DNA of 64,000 nucleotides from Tenuifilaceae bacterium CYCD (GTDB taxonomy: Bacteria > Bacteroidota > Bacteroidia > Bacteroidales > Tenuifilaceae), in contig AP027304.1 in assembly GCA_036322835.1 (NCBI GenBank), positions 186,001-250,000 of the forward strand. The letters run 5' to 3'. Made by a program: the position numbers and the translations under genes. The notes under the pieces were generated by a model that did no database searches, was not told the DNA's origin, and saw only the letters and a list, made by a program, of their open reading frames with translations. Below, piece after piece: positions 41,075-49,692 of the stretch (position 1 is the stretch's first letter; each line of letters opens with the position of its first letter).

Positions 41075-43456
41075 CTAGAAGGGGTAGCCTATACCAAAAT
41101 TGAAGTTTACATCCTCCTTCCACATGAATTTTTGTTGGAAAGGTACCCATGGTCTAAACTTTGCGTCGGGGTTTACCGAGGGATCGTATACTTTATACCC
41201 AAAATCGGTACGTAGGGTAAAAAAACCGAGGTTGACTCTTATACCAAGACCACTGCCTAGAGCTATCTGCTTATAAAATTTATCAAACCTAAAAATGGTT
41301 CCTTCACGGGTATCAATCTCTGGCAACGACCATATATTTCCCGCATCGAAAAATATTGCTCCTTCCAATTGCCAGAATACTTTAAAACGATACTCAAGGT
41401 TTGCCTCCAGTTTAATATCGGCAGTTCTATTGGGGTAGGTTTCGCCTGTTGTATAGTAAGAGCCCGGACCTAACGCTCTTGCCTGCCATGCTCTTATGCC
41501 ATTAGCTCCCCCCGAAAAATACTTTTTTTCGAATGGTAGTGCTTTTGAGTTGCCATAAGGATACCCTACACCCAAAAATAATCTATAGGCAAAAGTATTG
41601 TTCTGATCAACCACCTGATGGTATGTAAAATTAATATCGGATCGAATAAATTGAGAAAAACTGGTATTGAGTATTTGATATGTTCCATCCGATGCTTTAG
41701 GCCTGTTAAGAGCAGAGAAACCAAGAGATAAAGTATTTCCTGAAAGTTCTAGATTGTAACGCAAATAGGTATAACTGCTCAGTTTCTGAAGATTTTGATT
41801 GTTAAATACAAAACTATAGCTAGAAACGGTAACTATTTGGTTTATGTAACTGTACTCAAGGAATGTATTCTCAATTTCTTGCTGGAAACTTTCGCTAATT
41901 ACTGGAATTGTAATGGCATTAATTTCGACAGGATTGAAGTTTTGTGTGACATACTTTGAACTCTTCCAGCTATAACCATAAGTCATACTGGCAATAGTCC
42001 GCGTATAATCTGGTCTGCGCTGAAAACTGTACGATGCCGTGATTTGAGTTTTTACAGCATTCCTGATAAAAAAATCGTTAGAGGAGAAAGGTCCCAAAAA
42101 CTTAGGAATACTTAACCCCAACGATCCACCGATTTCCAGAGTATTATTCAAATTCAGCTTTTGTTGAGCAGATTCAATAAGTCCTCTCAACTTTATGTCA
42201 AAGACCTCGGCTCCACGGAACAAGTTTTTATGCTGATAGTTTAAGTTTCCCTCGGCACCTAATGATCCGGTGGTATTTGTCCCAACTAGCTCAACCTGAT
42301 AGCTCTGCAATGTGTGTTGCGATAACTGAATATGGCAATCGAGATATCCATATAGCAATGAATCTGAATCCGGTTGAGACTCCTGAAATAAATCGAACTT
42401 CTCGGGCTCTGATTTTTCGGTATTCTCGGCAAAGCTAATGTTTACAAACTTGTACAGTTTTAAAAGATTAAGGTTATTCTGCGATCGTTGTACGATATCG
42501 TTAGAAAACATGAGCCCTGGACGAATAAAATTTGCATTGTAAACCACGCTTAACTTTACCCCTGGGTCGTCAGGAAAAATGTATTGTATATCATTGAGAA
42601 TAACAGTATCGAGCTCGTGCTTTTTCGATAAAAAAACAATGGGATCGTAGTTTGGGTAGATGAAAACCCGTTTTATTTTATACCGCTTAAAATTGGTGGA
42701 AATTCTTTTCCCCTCACTATCTACCAGCATTGGATTCCGAATCATCAGCAAAACATCAACTTTATGATTGCCAGCGCTGGTGTCTGCTGAAAATGTCACA
42801 AAATCTTTACTAAAATTATAGTAACCATTATTCCGAAGGTAACTTTCTATGCGTGACCGTTCATTCTGCAATAAATCAGTATCGAAAAGTTGTTTACGGG
42901 AAATAAGGCAGTTAACGGAATCCGACTTTATCAAGCGTTGAATCACAGTATCCTCGATGCTATAGGTTAAATTTCGGACTCGATACGGTACATTGGACGA
43001 AATTGAATAGTAAACATCGGCCTTTTTACCATGATAATAAATAGAATCATCAATTTTAGCATTATAGTATCCCTTACTTTGAAGGTACTGCAATACATTA
43101 ATTGCCCCATCATTAACTAAGTTTGTATCGAGTATGATTGGCTCCTCCCCAATGGTTTTTAACCATTTGTTTAATCCTGTAAATTTGTAAGGACTTGCAA
43201 GGTTGTACAGCCTCAGGTGAAAGCGAAAGCCTAAGATTTCCTTATTAGGATGCTGTTTCAGGTAAGTATTTAAATCAGTTGGTGTGACATCCTTTGAGTC
43301 GATCTCTACCTTAGATTTATTTAGTAGGTATTTCCCGTCGGGAACATTTCGGGTTGTACTACACGATACAAAAAACATTGCCCCTACAATGAATGCAGGG
43401 ATAATATAATACCTATGATTGTATTCGGATTTGCTGGCAAAAACCTTAAAAATCAT
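41075..43456 (-). CDS. TamL-like BamA/TamA-family outer membrane lipoprotein
   Basis: The 793-residue protein has a lipoprotein signal (MFFVSC, cysteine about 32) and the STTRNVPDGKYLLNKSKV start characteristic of Bacteroidota TamL. POTRA-like domains follow (about 40-380), then a C-terminal 16-strand beta barrel with the BamA/TamA loop motif (FSGGANGIRAWQARALGPG) and a terminal aromatic residue (NFGIGYPF). It likely acts in outer membrane protein or lipid assembly, and TamL is essential in some members of the phylum. A tamB gene, its frequent partner, is not next to it here. Confidence 0.87.
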   Translation of the reverse strand: MIFKVFASKSEYNHRYYIIPAFIVGAMFFVSCSTTRNVPDGKYLLNKSKVEIDSKDVTPTDLNTYLKQHPNKEILGFRFHLRLYNLASPYKFTGLNKWLKTIGEEPIILDTNLVNDGAINVLQYLQSKGYYNAKIDDSIYYHGKKADVYYSISSNVPYRVRNLTYSIEDTVIQRLIKSDSVNCLISRKQLFDTDLLQNERSRIESYLRNNGYYNFSKDFVTFSADTSAGNHKVDVLLMIRNPMLVDSEGKRISTNFKRYKIKRVFIYPNYDPIVFLSKKHELDTVILNDIQYIFPDDPGVKLSVVYNANFIRPGLMFSNDIVQRSQNNLNLLKLYKFVNISFAENTEKSEPEKFDLFQESQPDSDSLLYGYLDCHIQLSQHTLQSYQVELVGTNTTGSLGAEGNLNYQHKNLFRGAEVFDIKLRGLIESAQQKLNLNNTLEIGGSLGLSIPKFLGPFSSNDFFIRNAVKTQITASYSFQRRPDYTRTIASMTYGYSWKSSKYVTQNFNPVEINAITIPVISESFQQEIENTFLEYSYINQIVTVSSYSFVFNNQNLQKLSSYTYLRYNLELSGNTLSLGFSALNRPKASDGTYQILNTSFSQFIRSDINFTYHQVVDQNNTFAYRLFLGVGYPYGNSKALPFEKKYFSGGANGIRAWQARALGPGSYYTTGETYPNRTADIKLEANLEYRFKVFWQLEGAIFFDAGNIWSLPEIDTREGTIFRFDKFYKQIALGSGLGIRVNLGFFTLRTDFGYKVYDPSVNPDAKFRPWVPFQQKFMWKEDVNFNFGIGYPF

Positions 43457-43610
43457 GCGTAAACATCAATCAATAACAGTGTTGAAAGATAGAAAAAGCT
43501 TTTGAAACAACCATTGCCAGTACTTATATTTTAAAGCAATGATTTACGAATGAACTAATTAATACGATAAATGGAAAATATTTATACTTAAAATATTTTA
43601 AATTGATACT

Positions 43611-43639
43611 AAAAAAATCGACCCTAAAAAGGGTCGATT
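43611..43639 (-). terminator. Terminator of the TonB cassette
   Basis: Ten-base arms AATCGACCCT (43616-43625) and AGGGTCGATT (43630-43639) with an AAAA loop and a T-run on the minus strand. Confidence 0.92.
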
Positions 43640-43652
43640 ATCATCAAATAAA

Positions 43653-44714
43653 CTATTGAACCTCATATCTAATTTCGCTGAGCACTTTAATTGCCCTATC
43701 TGAAAAGAAATCGCAGGCGGGAAATAATTTATATCGACCGCCCTCCATATTCTTTGGGTCATCTATCAGTAAAAAGTCCTGCTGATCGTTACGGTTAAAA
43801 AGTTCGGAATAGGTAACCGACATCCTGTACCCATCCAACCCTGCAATGGTAAAAATTCCTCGTTGAATATTTTCTCTAGAGATTGGATAGGTTGATGCTA
43901 AAATATCCTTTAAGTAATAGCCTGTAAAGGGTGTTGTGCTGTGTATTCCCCGACCTCGTCCATAAAAAATTGTATTGAATGTAACAGGGCTAAGTGCTTT
44001 AGAGATGCTCAAGGCACCTTCCTTACCATCGATATTAACCAGTTTAACCTTTTCGCAGAATAACGGTTTTAAATCCTTATCGATCTTAAACGAAGCATCA
44101 AGCGAGCGAACAGTAATCTTTGTAGGATTAGAGATATTACGCTCTGTCAACAAATCGTTACCAACAACTAACCTTGATGTAGTTGGCAACGGCCATAGAT
44201 CTTTAGTTTTGCTGGGGACAATTCGCATTACCGAACTGGCAATTATAATTTTATGCAGATTGTTTGGGTAGTAGAGTTCTCCCCACGAAAAAACAACCTT
44301 TTCGCCAGCATCGTTACTGACCTCTATATATAAATCGATAATCGGAGGAAATACATCGGCATTTTTCTTATTAACCTTGATAGTATTAAGTATATCGAAA
44401 AGCGAGTACCCACCGTAACGATAAGCACCTATAAACTTGTTTGTTCCATCAGTATTCAGCAATGCCTCCTTAACAATTACCGAATGTATCGGTAATTTTG
44501 CAAAGTTAACGGTGTCAGGATTTGCAACCTCACCATCAACATACAAAGCCACCATGGGCAATTGCTGCGTTGGCTCGTTATCGTAAAAATTATTGGTTTG
44601 CTCCAAGGAATCAACCATCGGCACCTGTACCTCTTGTTTAGTTTCTTTGTTTTGGTTGCAACTCCAAACTGCAATCATTATAAAAAATGGGAATAGTATC
44701 TTTTTCATCTTCAT
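43653..44714 (-). CDS. Lipoprotein with duplicated molybdopterin-binding-like fold
   Basis: The 353-residue protein has a lipoprotein signal (VWSC, cysteine about 19). Two repeats of about 130 residues follow, each with a GYSLFDIL- or GYYLKDIL-type helix, a VxVxxxDGY- or NDAGEKVVFSWGEL-like segment and a C-terminal RL- or KL-type strand. The pattern resembles the sulfite-oxidase/YedY molybdopterin-binding domain. The cysteine ligand of true enzymes is not evident, so it may be a binding protein rather than an enzyme. It is the last gene of the cassette with the TonB receptor. The ligand is unknown and the fold assignment is by eye. Confidence 0.6.
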   Translation of the reverse strand: MKMKKILFPFFIMIAVWSCNQNKETKQEVQVPMVDSLEQTNNFYDNEPTQQLPMVALYVDGEVANPDTVNFAKLPIHSVIVKEALLNTDGTNKFIGAYRYGGYSLFDILNTIKVNKKNADVFPPIIDLYIEVSNDAGEKVVFSWGELYYPNNLHKIIIASSVMRIVPSKTKDLWPLPTTSRLVVGNDLLTERNISNPTKITVRSLDASFKIDKDLKPLFCEKVKLVNIDGKEGALSISKALSPVTFNTIFYGRGRGIHSTTPFTGYYLKDILASTYPISRENIQRGIFTIAGLDGYRMSVTYSELFNRNDQQDFLLIDDPKNMEGGRYKLFPACDFFSDRAIKVLSEIRYEVQ

Positions 44715-44777
44715 GATTATTTATGACTTTAGATCATTTTTAATTATTAAACTTTTTTCTACATCCTAATTTGAAAA

Positions 44778-47090
44778 CTAAAATTTAGTTCCCACGCTTA
44801 GAGTAAGAAAACGGCCAGGCCCCACAGCCCCTTTACTGTCGAAAACCTGCTCATCAAATATATTTTGCACACTTAACGATGTTGTAAAATGGTTAAAAAG
44901 TTCGCTCGACACCCTTAAGTCCACCGTAAACGCTGATGGGTAGACATCTGAAAGGACAATCTCATCGTACACATTTTGGTCATTTACATACATTTCGCCA
45001 ACGTATTTAAGTGTTAATCCTACGTTGATAAACTTTTTCTGGAATATTGCCCCCAAAGCAAATGAATGCTGCGGAACATCGGTTAAGTATTTTCCACCCA
45101 AATCAATAGGATCGCCATCGTACATAGGCTCATAGTCCGATATTGTAGGATGAGTGTACGCATAGTTTCCAAATAAATTTAGGTATCGAAATGGGCTTAG
45201 CGTAAAGTCAAATTCAAGTCCATATATTCTGACATCAGAAATATTTGAGCGAATCATAACAGGCCTGTTTCCGTAGCCCATATCAATACTATCGTCAGTA
45301 GAAACATAGTAAAGGAAATCGGTTCCTTTTGAATAGTACATACTTGAAGATAATTTTACCCAATCAATCGGTTTGTAATCGCCACCAATCTCAAAATTAT
45401 CCAAGTACTCGGGCTTTAAGTTTGGATTTGCTAGTTTTAAACCTCCACGTATACGACCCGATCGGCAAAGGTCATCGAGCACCGATGGTCTAAAGCCTCT
45501 ACTATAGCTGGCGTATACTCTCATATCATCGCGAGGTTTATACTGAAGCGAAAGGCGAGGACTCCACGCACCCCAAACCTCATCGTCGAGACCCGAAAAC
45601 TGGTACTGGTTTAAGAAATTGGTCTCGGGAGATGGATTATGAATTATAAATGCTCCATCATAAAATCGCGAAATGTCGTAACGTAAACCCGCTAAAATTT
45701 TAATTTTGTTCTCATACATCGATATCTCATCCTGAAGGTAAAATCCGTAAAAGTTCATTTTACCGTTATTATCCACCTTATCGGTTGATGTATAGTAAAT
45801 ATCCGATGCATCCACGGCACCATCCCGAACATCGAAACCAGCAACCATCTCATTATTCTTCAAAGAATATGTAAACGACGATAGTAAGCCAAAGTCGTTT
45901 CTATACGATTCTACATTGTACCAAGTATAGTCATCCTTAATCCATTCGTTTACTTTCTTGTAGTCCTCGAAAAGGTAAAAAATTGATGTATTCCAACCGA
46001 ATTTACCGTTTCGTCCTTTTACCGACGATCGAAGCTGATAGGTATCGTGATCGACTCTATTCCCATCGGGTTGTATATACTTTTCGCCAGTTCCACGCAT
46101 ATCGTCGTAAACTGTAAAATCAACCTCTGCCTGAAACTTATCCCCATTCTCATAGCCCGTTCTGAGGTTGAGCGCCTTCTCGTCGAAACACGATTTGGTT
46201 ACATACTCCGCAAGAGCCAAGCGATCCGCATCCGACTGTGTTATATAACCATCGCTTTTGCGGTAATTTGCATTGGCAGCCCAGTAAAAATTGTGAGCCC
46301 CCCCTACCCTTCCAGCCAACTTGGCCTTAATGCCTTGCGTATTGTATGTTCCATAATCGATTGCAACACTTCCTTCGAAATTTCTCTGAGGATGACGATT
46401 TACTACATTTATAATGCCCCCCATGGCATTTCCGCCATAGAGTGCAGAACTTGGGCCTTTAACTACTTCAATACGCTCAATATCACACGTAGATATAAGA
46501 TTCCAGTTCACCGATCCTCCATCAGCCTTATTTACTGGTACTCCATCAATTAAAACCAATGTACGAGCCTGCTCGTTCCCGCTCAAACCGCGCATAGTAA
46601 CCGACGATTTATGCGAAAACAGCCCAAACGAACGGCTTACCTGTACTCCAGGAATAAAAGCAAGGTATTCATCGGCTGTTTGTGCCACAATAAGAGAGAG
46701 CCGCTCCGGTGTTATCAAATTAATTCTTCCAGGGATTTCACTTATTTTACTCTCGGTACGAGTTGCCGAAACCACAACCTCCTCCAGTTGAATTTTGTCC
46801 TCAACCAATCTTACATCAACCCCGGTTAGTTTTCCCTCTTCAACTAAGACCTTTTTCTGAAATTTTGAGTATCCAACCACCGAGATGCTCACATTGTATT
46901 CGCCAGACTTTAAATCATCTATAACAAAATAGCCTTTGCTATTGGTTGCAACACCCACGCTGCCAATTAGAACATTGGCATTGGGGATAAACTCCCCCGT
47001 CTTTGCATCGCGAACATAGCCAGAAATACCCGTTTGGGAAAAAAGGCCAAATGGGAAAGCCATTAGAAATAATAACAAAATATGCCTCAT
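44778..47090 (-). CDS. TonB-dependent outer membrane receptor
   Basis: The preferred start at 47090 gives a signal peptide MRHILLLFLMAFPFGLFSQ and avoids the 56-base overlap with the upstream gene that an earlier start would create. A carboxypeptidase-regulatory-like domain follows (GISGYVRDAKTGEFIPNANV), then a plug domain (VVVSATRTESKISEIPGRI, TMRGLSGNEQARTLVLIDG, VVKGPSSALYGGNAMGGIINV) and a 22-strand barrel ending FLTLSVGTKF. It imports a ligand using the TonB system. The layout is that of cobalamin or metal-complex receptors rather than SusC. Two lipoproteins upstream are probable surface partners. Confidence 0.88.
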   Translation of the reverse strand: MRHILLLFLMAFPFGLFSQTGISGYVRDAKTGEFIPNANVLIGSVGVATNSKGYFVIDDLKSGEYNVSISVVGYSKFQKKVLVEEGKLTGVDVRLVEDKIQLEEVVVSATRTESKISEIPGRINLITPERLSLIVAQTADEYLAFIPGVQVSRSFGLFSHKSSVTMRGLSGNEQARTLVLIDGVPVNKADGGSVNWNLISTCDIERIEVVKGPSSALYGGNAMGGIINVVNRHPQRNFEGSVAIDYGTYNTQGIKAKLAGRVGGAHNFYWAANANYRKSDGYITQSDADRLALAEYVTKSCFDEKALNLRTGYENGDKFQAEVDFTVYDDMRGTGEKYIQPDGNRVDHDTYQLRSSVKGRNGKFGWNTSIFYLFEDYKKVNEWIKDDYTWYNVESYRNDFGLLSSFTYSLKNNEMVAGFDVRDGAVDASDIYYTSTDKVDNNGKMNFYGFYLQDEISMYENKIKILAGLRYDISRFYDGAFIIHNPSPETNFLNQYQFSGLDDEVWGAWSPRLSLQYKPRDDMRVYASYSRGFRPSVLDDLCRSGRIRGGLKLANPNLKPEYLDNFEIGGDYKPIDWVKLSSSMYYSKGTDFLYYVSTDDSIDMGYGNRPVMIRSNISDVRIYGLEFDFTLSPFRYLNLFGNYAYTHPTISDYEPMYDGDPIDLGGKYLTDVPQHSFALGAIFQKKFINVGLTLKYVGEMYVNDQNVYDEIVLSDVYPSAFTVDLRVSSELFNHFTTSLSVQNIFDEQVFDSKGAVGPGRFLTLSVGTKF

Positions 47091-47097
47091 ACCCTTA

Positions 47098-48003
47098 CTA
47101 TTGTTGAATTTTAATTTCAAGTTCCATATAGCCATCTTGAGCTGTATCGGCATATTTTACTCGCACTAAACCATACTTACCGTTTACGGTTTTAAACGGT
47201 ATAATCCTGCTGGTATAGCAGTACTTACATAACCCACTCACATTTCCAGGTAAAAATGATGCTACAAGCAAACTATCGTTCTGAGCATTATCGAAGTTCT
47301 CTGGATCAACCAAATCATTATCCGAAGAATAGTAATCGTACGATATTGCATTACGCACAGTCCAATCCAATATTTCGGGGTAATGGGTGGTTACCGAACT
47401 GCTCCCTGTATATGCAGGACAGCACAATGTTGGCGACATAACACCACTTGTAAGGTATACAAAACCCACCAAATCAATCTCCCCTTCATGTCCAAAAACA
47501 TTGCTAGTGCTATAGAGTGAACCATTATCCAAATCAACAAAATGAGGATACACGGTATTGCTCTGCATTCCAATTTTAAGCGATTCATAATGGTTTATTG
47601 CACCATACGCCGAACCATCGCCTAAAAGAATTGTACGAGTAGTTATTGCTGAATCGCGATTAGCATTCATCACAAAGAATTCCCAAAGTTCAGTTTCAGC
47701 CAAAGATTTAACGAAACCGTAACTGGTGTCCATTCCTACACCCTCAATGAAAAACCCCGTATCAATCTCTCGAATCCTCTGCCCATTCACAATTCTTGTA
47801 ATTCGAAGATTTGTCAACGGAGCGCTGCCGGTTGTTGCAGTTATTCCAAATCTCAACTTTCCACCAACAGGAATCTCTGCTTCATTTAAAGTATAGTTGG
47901 CGGTATTTTTTAGAACTATGATGGGTGAATAATTATCCTCATCGTTTTTTTTACACCCCGTAAGGACTATTATCAACAGTGAAATAATTAATAAAATTCG
48001 CAT
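47098..48003 (-). CDS. Cysteine-rich surface lipoprotein of the TonB cassette
   Basis: The 301-residue protein has a lipobox VLTGC (cysteine 17). I do not recognise the family. Its C-terminal half resembles the shorter lipoprotein at 48078-48686: EIDLVGFVYL against KIDLLCFY, and IPFKTVNGKYGLVRV...YMELEIKI against YAFKTQGGIYGLFKV...WIKIEIKI. An N-terminal domain of about 110 residues is extra. It contains CC (in PTLCCPAY) and CKYC, which the shorter protein lacks and which could bind a metal or form disulfides. A role in capturing the ligand for the downstream receptor is inferred. Confidence 0.6.
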   Translation of the reverse strand: MRILLIISLLIIVLTGCKKNDEDNYSPIIVLKNTANYTLNEAEIPVGGKLRFGITATTGSAPLTNLRITRIVNGQRIREIDTGFFIEGVGMDTSYGFVKSLAETELWEFFVMNANRDSAITTRTILLGDGSAYGAINHYESLKIGMQSNTVYPHFVDLDNGSLYSTSNVFGHEGEIDLVGFVYLTSGVMSPTLCCPAYTGSSSVTTHYPEILDWTVRNAISYDYYSSDNDLVDPENFDNAQNDSLLVASFLPGNVSGLCKYCYTSRIIPFKTVNGKYGLVRVKYADTAQDGYMELEIKIQQ

Positions 48004-48010
48004 CTCAGTA

Positions 48011-48062
48011 AAATTAAAAAGCTACATCCCATTCGAATTTTACATCGAAACAGGATGTAGCT
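48011..48062 (-). terminator. Attenuator between the two lipoprotein genes
   Basis: Ten-base arms AGCTACATCC (48020-48029) and GGATGTAGCT (48053-48062), a structured loop with a TTCGA/TCGAA pairing, and a T-rich tail on the minus strand. It would make the first lipoprotein more abundant than the receptor. Confidence 0.75.
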
Positions 48063-48077
48063 CTATATTTTAGAAAA

Positions 48078-48686
48078 TTATATTGATGATTGCGATGCAA
48101 TCTTAATTTCAATTTTAATCCAGCCCGATTCGCTTTCAGGATTACTTAGTTCAACAACCTTGAATAAACCATAGATTCCACCCTGTGTTTTAAAAGCATA
48201 AATATCATCAACAACTAAAACCTTTGCCTTTCTGTTACCACTGGTAACAGTTTCATCGTAGTAACTTGCAATAACTGTATCGCCATCCTTCAACTGATCG
48301 AACTGTTCAACGGTTAGGTCGGTTGCTGGAAGGGTGAAATACGATGTGTTTTTAGTTGTCCATGATGTAAAATACTCATCACCATTATCATCTGTAAAAA
48401 TACCGGTGATATTAGCACCTGGAGACGAAATGGTTGTCATATTCTGATGGGTATCGGTATTTTCGTAAAAGCAGAGCAAGTCGATCTTAGCCTGATTATT
48501 TAATGCTTCGGCTTGTGTATAGACCTTATTCTCGGAAACCGAATAAAAAGCACCGATTGAAGTGTTATCCTGTGCTCCTAACTTAACAATAATCTTATCG
48601 GAATCGTTGTCATCCTTTTCGCACGATCCCAACGTAAATATAGCCAACAGGGCTAAAAGTAACAGTTTTGAGTAGTTAGATTTCAT
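48078..48686 (-). CDS. Surface lipoprotein, first gene of the TonB cassette
   Basis: The 202-residue protein has a lipobox TLGSC (cysteine 22) followed by an acidic EKDDNDSD linker, a pattern like the lipoprotein export signal of Bacteroidota surface lipoproteins. The remainder is a single beta-rich domain, related at its C-terminus to the downstream 301-residue lipoprotein. The family is not recognised; a distant resemblance to HmuY-like ligand-binding lipoproteins is possible. It is the promoter-proximal gene and is followed by an attenuator, which suits an abundant binding protein. Confidence 0.62.
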   Translation of the reverse strand: MKSNYSKLLLLALLAIFTLGSCEKDDNDSDKIIVKLGAQDNTSIGAFYSVSENKVYTQAEALNNQAKIDLLCFYENTDTHQNMTTISSPGANITGIFTDDNGDEYFTSWTTKNTSYFTLPATDLTVEQFDQLKDGDTVIASYYDETVTSGNRKAKVLVVDDIYAFKTQGGIYGLFKVVELSNPESESGWIKIEIKIASQSSI

Positions 48687-48738
48687 AGTTTATGGTTTTT
48701 GGTTTGTAATAGATATGCATTCTTTTTCATATCGATAG

Positions 48739-48746
48739 CAAATGTA
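48739..48746 (-). promoter_or_regulatory. Putative -7 box for the TonB cassette
   Basis: TACATTTG on the minus strand, identical to the -7 box of the tRNA-tuf promoter, about 50 bases before the ATG at 48686. No good -33 box is seen at 19-20 bases. Confidence 0.45.
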
Positions 48747-48829
48747 AGTAAATACAACATTCGAACCATTATTTATATAATGTTTTTTAGCAGGAGATAT
48801 TCCTAAAAACAATAAATTAGAGAGTGTAA

Positions 48830-48837
48830 TACCTTTG
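48830..48837 (+). promoter_or_regulatory. Putative -7 box for the RNA methyltransferase gene
   Basis: TACCTTTG lies 44 bases before the ATG at 48882. There is no clear -33 box. It is divergent from the TonB cassette promoter box about 90 bases away. Confidence 0.45.
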
Positions 48838-48881
48838 TATATTGGAAATTGAGGTTTAACTTAGCAGCATAATTAAACACA

Positions 48882-49631
48882 ATGCTCACAAAAAACACCA
48901 TTAAAAGAATTGTTTCGCTCCAAGTCAAGAAATTCAGAAAGGAGCATGGAGTTTTTATTGCCGAAGGATCTAGGCTTATCGATGAACTTTTTGGTTCGAA
49001 CCTCGAAATCAAAGAGCTTTACTATACATCCCAATGGAAAAGTAACAACATCAGAAAAGCCGCACACTCCGAGATGGTTTCTGAAGATGAGATGAAAAAA
49101 ATTTCCGCATTGAGCACTCCATCCCAAGTACTTGCTGTAGTTGAAATTCCAGAGTATAAACTTGATGAAATAGATTTTACCAACGAGTTGGTTTTAGCCC
49201 TCGACACCATTCAAGATCCGGGGAATTTAGGCACTATCGTACGTTTAGCCGATTGGTTTGGAATAAACAGCATCATCTGTAGCCGCGAAACGGTTGATAT
49301 TTTCTCTCCCAAAGTAATTCAATCCACAATGGGAGCTATAACACGGGTTAGAGTAATTTTCTGTAATTTAACGGAGGAACTAACCAAGATAAAAAGCAAA
49401 GTTCCAATTTATGGAACCTTTATGGAGGGGAGCAATATTTACCGGACCGAACTAAAACCAAAGGGAGTTGTGGTTATGGGGAATGAGGGTAACGGTATTA
49501 GTCCCGAGATTGAAAAACTTGTCTCACAAAAAATACATATCCCAAGTTTTGCAAAAGATAGAACAAACGTAGAGTCGCTCAACGTAGCAATGGCAACTGC
49601 GATTGTTTTCTCCGAGTTTAGAAGACGATGA
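48882..49631 (+). CDS. TrmH-family (SPOUT) RNA 2'-O-methyltransferase
   Basis: The 249-residue protein has an N-terminal RNA-binding domain (VKKFRKEHGVFIAEGSRLI near 12-30) and a C-terminal SPOUT knot with motif 1 ALDTIQDPGNLGTIVRLADWFG (shown in part; N and R are catalytic), motif 2 VVMGNEGNGISPEI and motif 3 IHIPSFAKDRTNVESLNVAMATAI, which form the SAM site. The target is rRNA or tRNA and cannot be decided here. It is a single gene on the plus strand between the TonB cassette and the peptidase gene. Confidence 0.93.
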   Translation: MLTKNTIKRIVSLQVKKFRKEHGVFIAEGSRLIDELFGSNLEIKELYYTSQWKSNNIRKAAHSEMVSEDEMKKISALSTPSQVLAVVEIPEYKLDEIDFTNELVLALDTIQDPGNLGTIVRLADWFGINSIICSRETVDIFSPKVIQSTMGAITRVRVIFCNLTEELTKIKSKVPIYGTFMEGSNIYRTELKPKGVVVMGNEGNGISPEIEKLVSQKIHIPSFAKDRTNVESLNVAMATAIVFSEFRRR

Positions 49632-49642
49632 TTAGTATTAAA

Positions 49643-49668
49643 AAAGGATTGCCAAATAGCAATCCTTT
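49643..49668. terminator. Bidirectional terminator between the methyltransferase and M3 peptidase genes
   Basis: Ten-base arms AAAGGATTGC (49643-49652) and GCAATCCTTT (49659-49668) with a 6-base loop, an A-run before and TTT after. Confidence 0.88.
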
Positions 49669-49692
49669 GAATTTAATAAATCAAATTATCAA

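Noticed and set aside
47091-47153. Earlier start of the TonB receptor
   Set aside because: It would overlap the upstream gene by 56 bases and place 21 residues before a good signal peptide.
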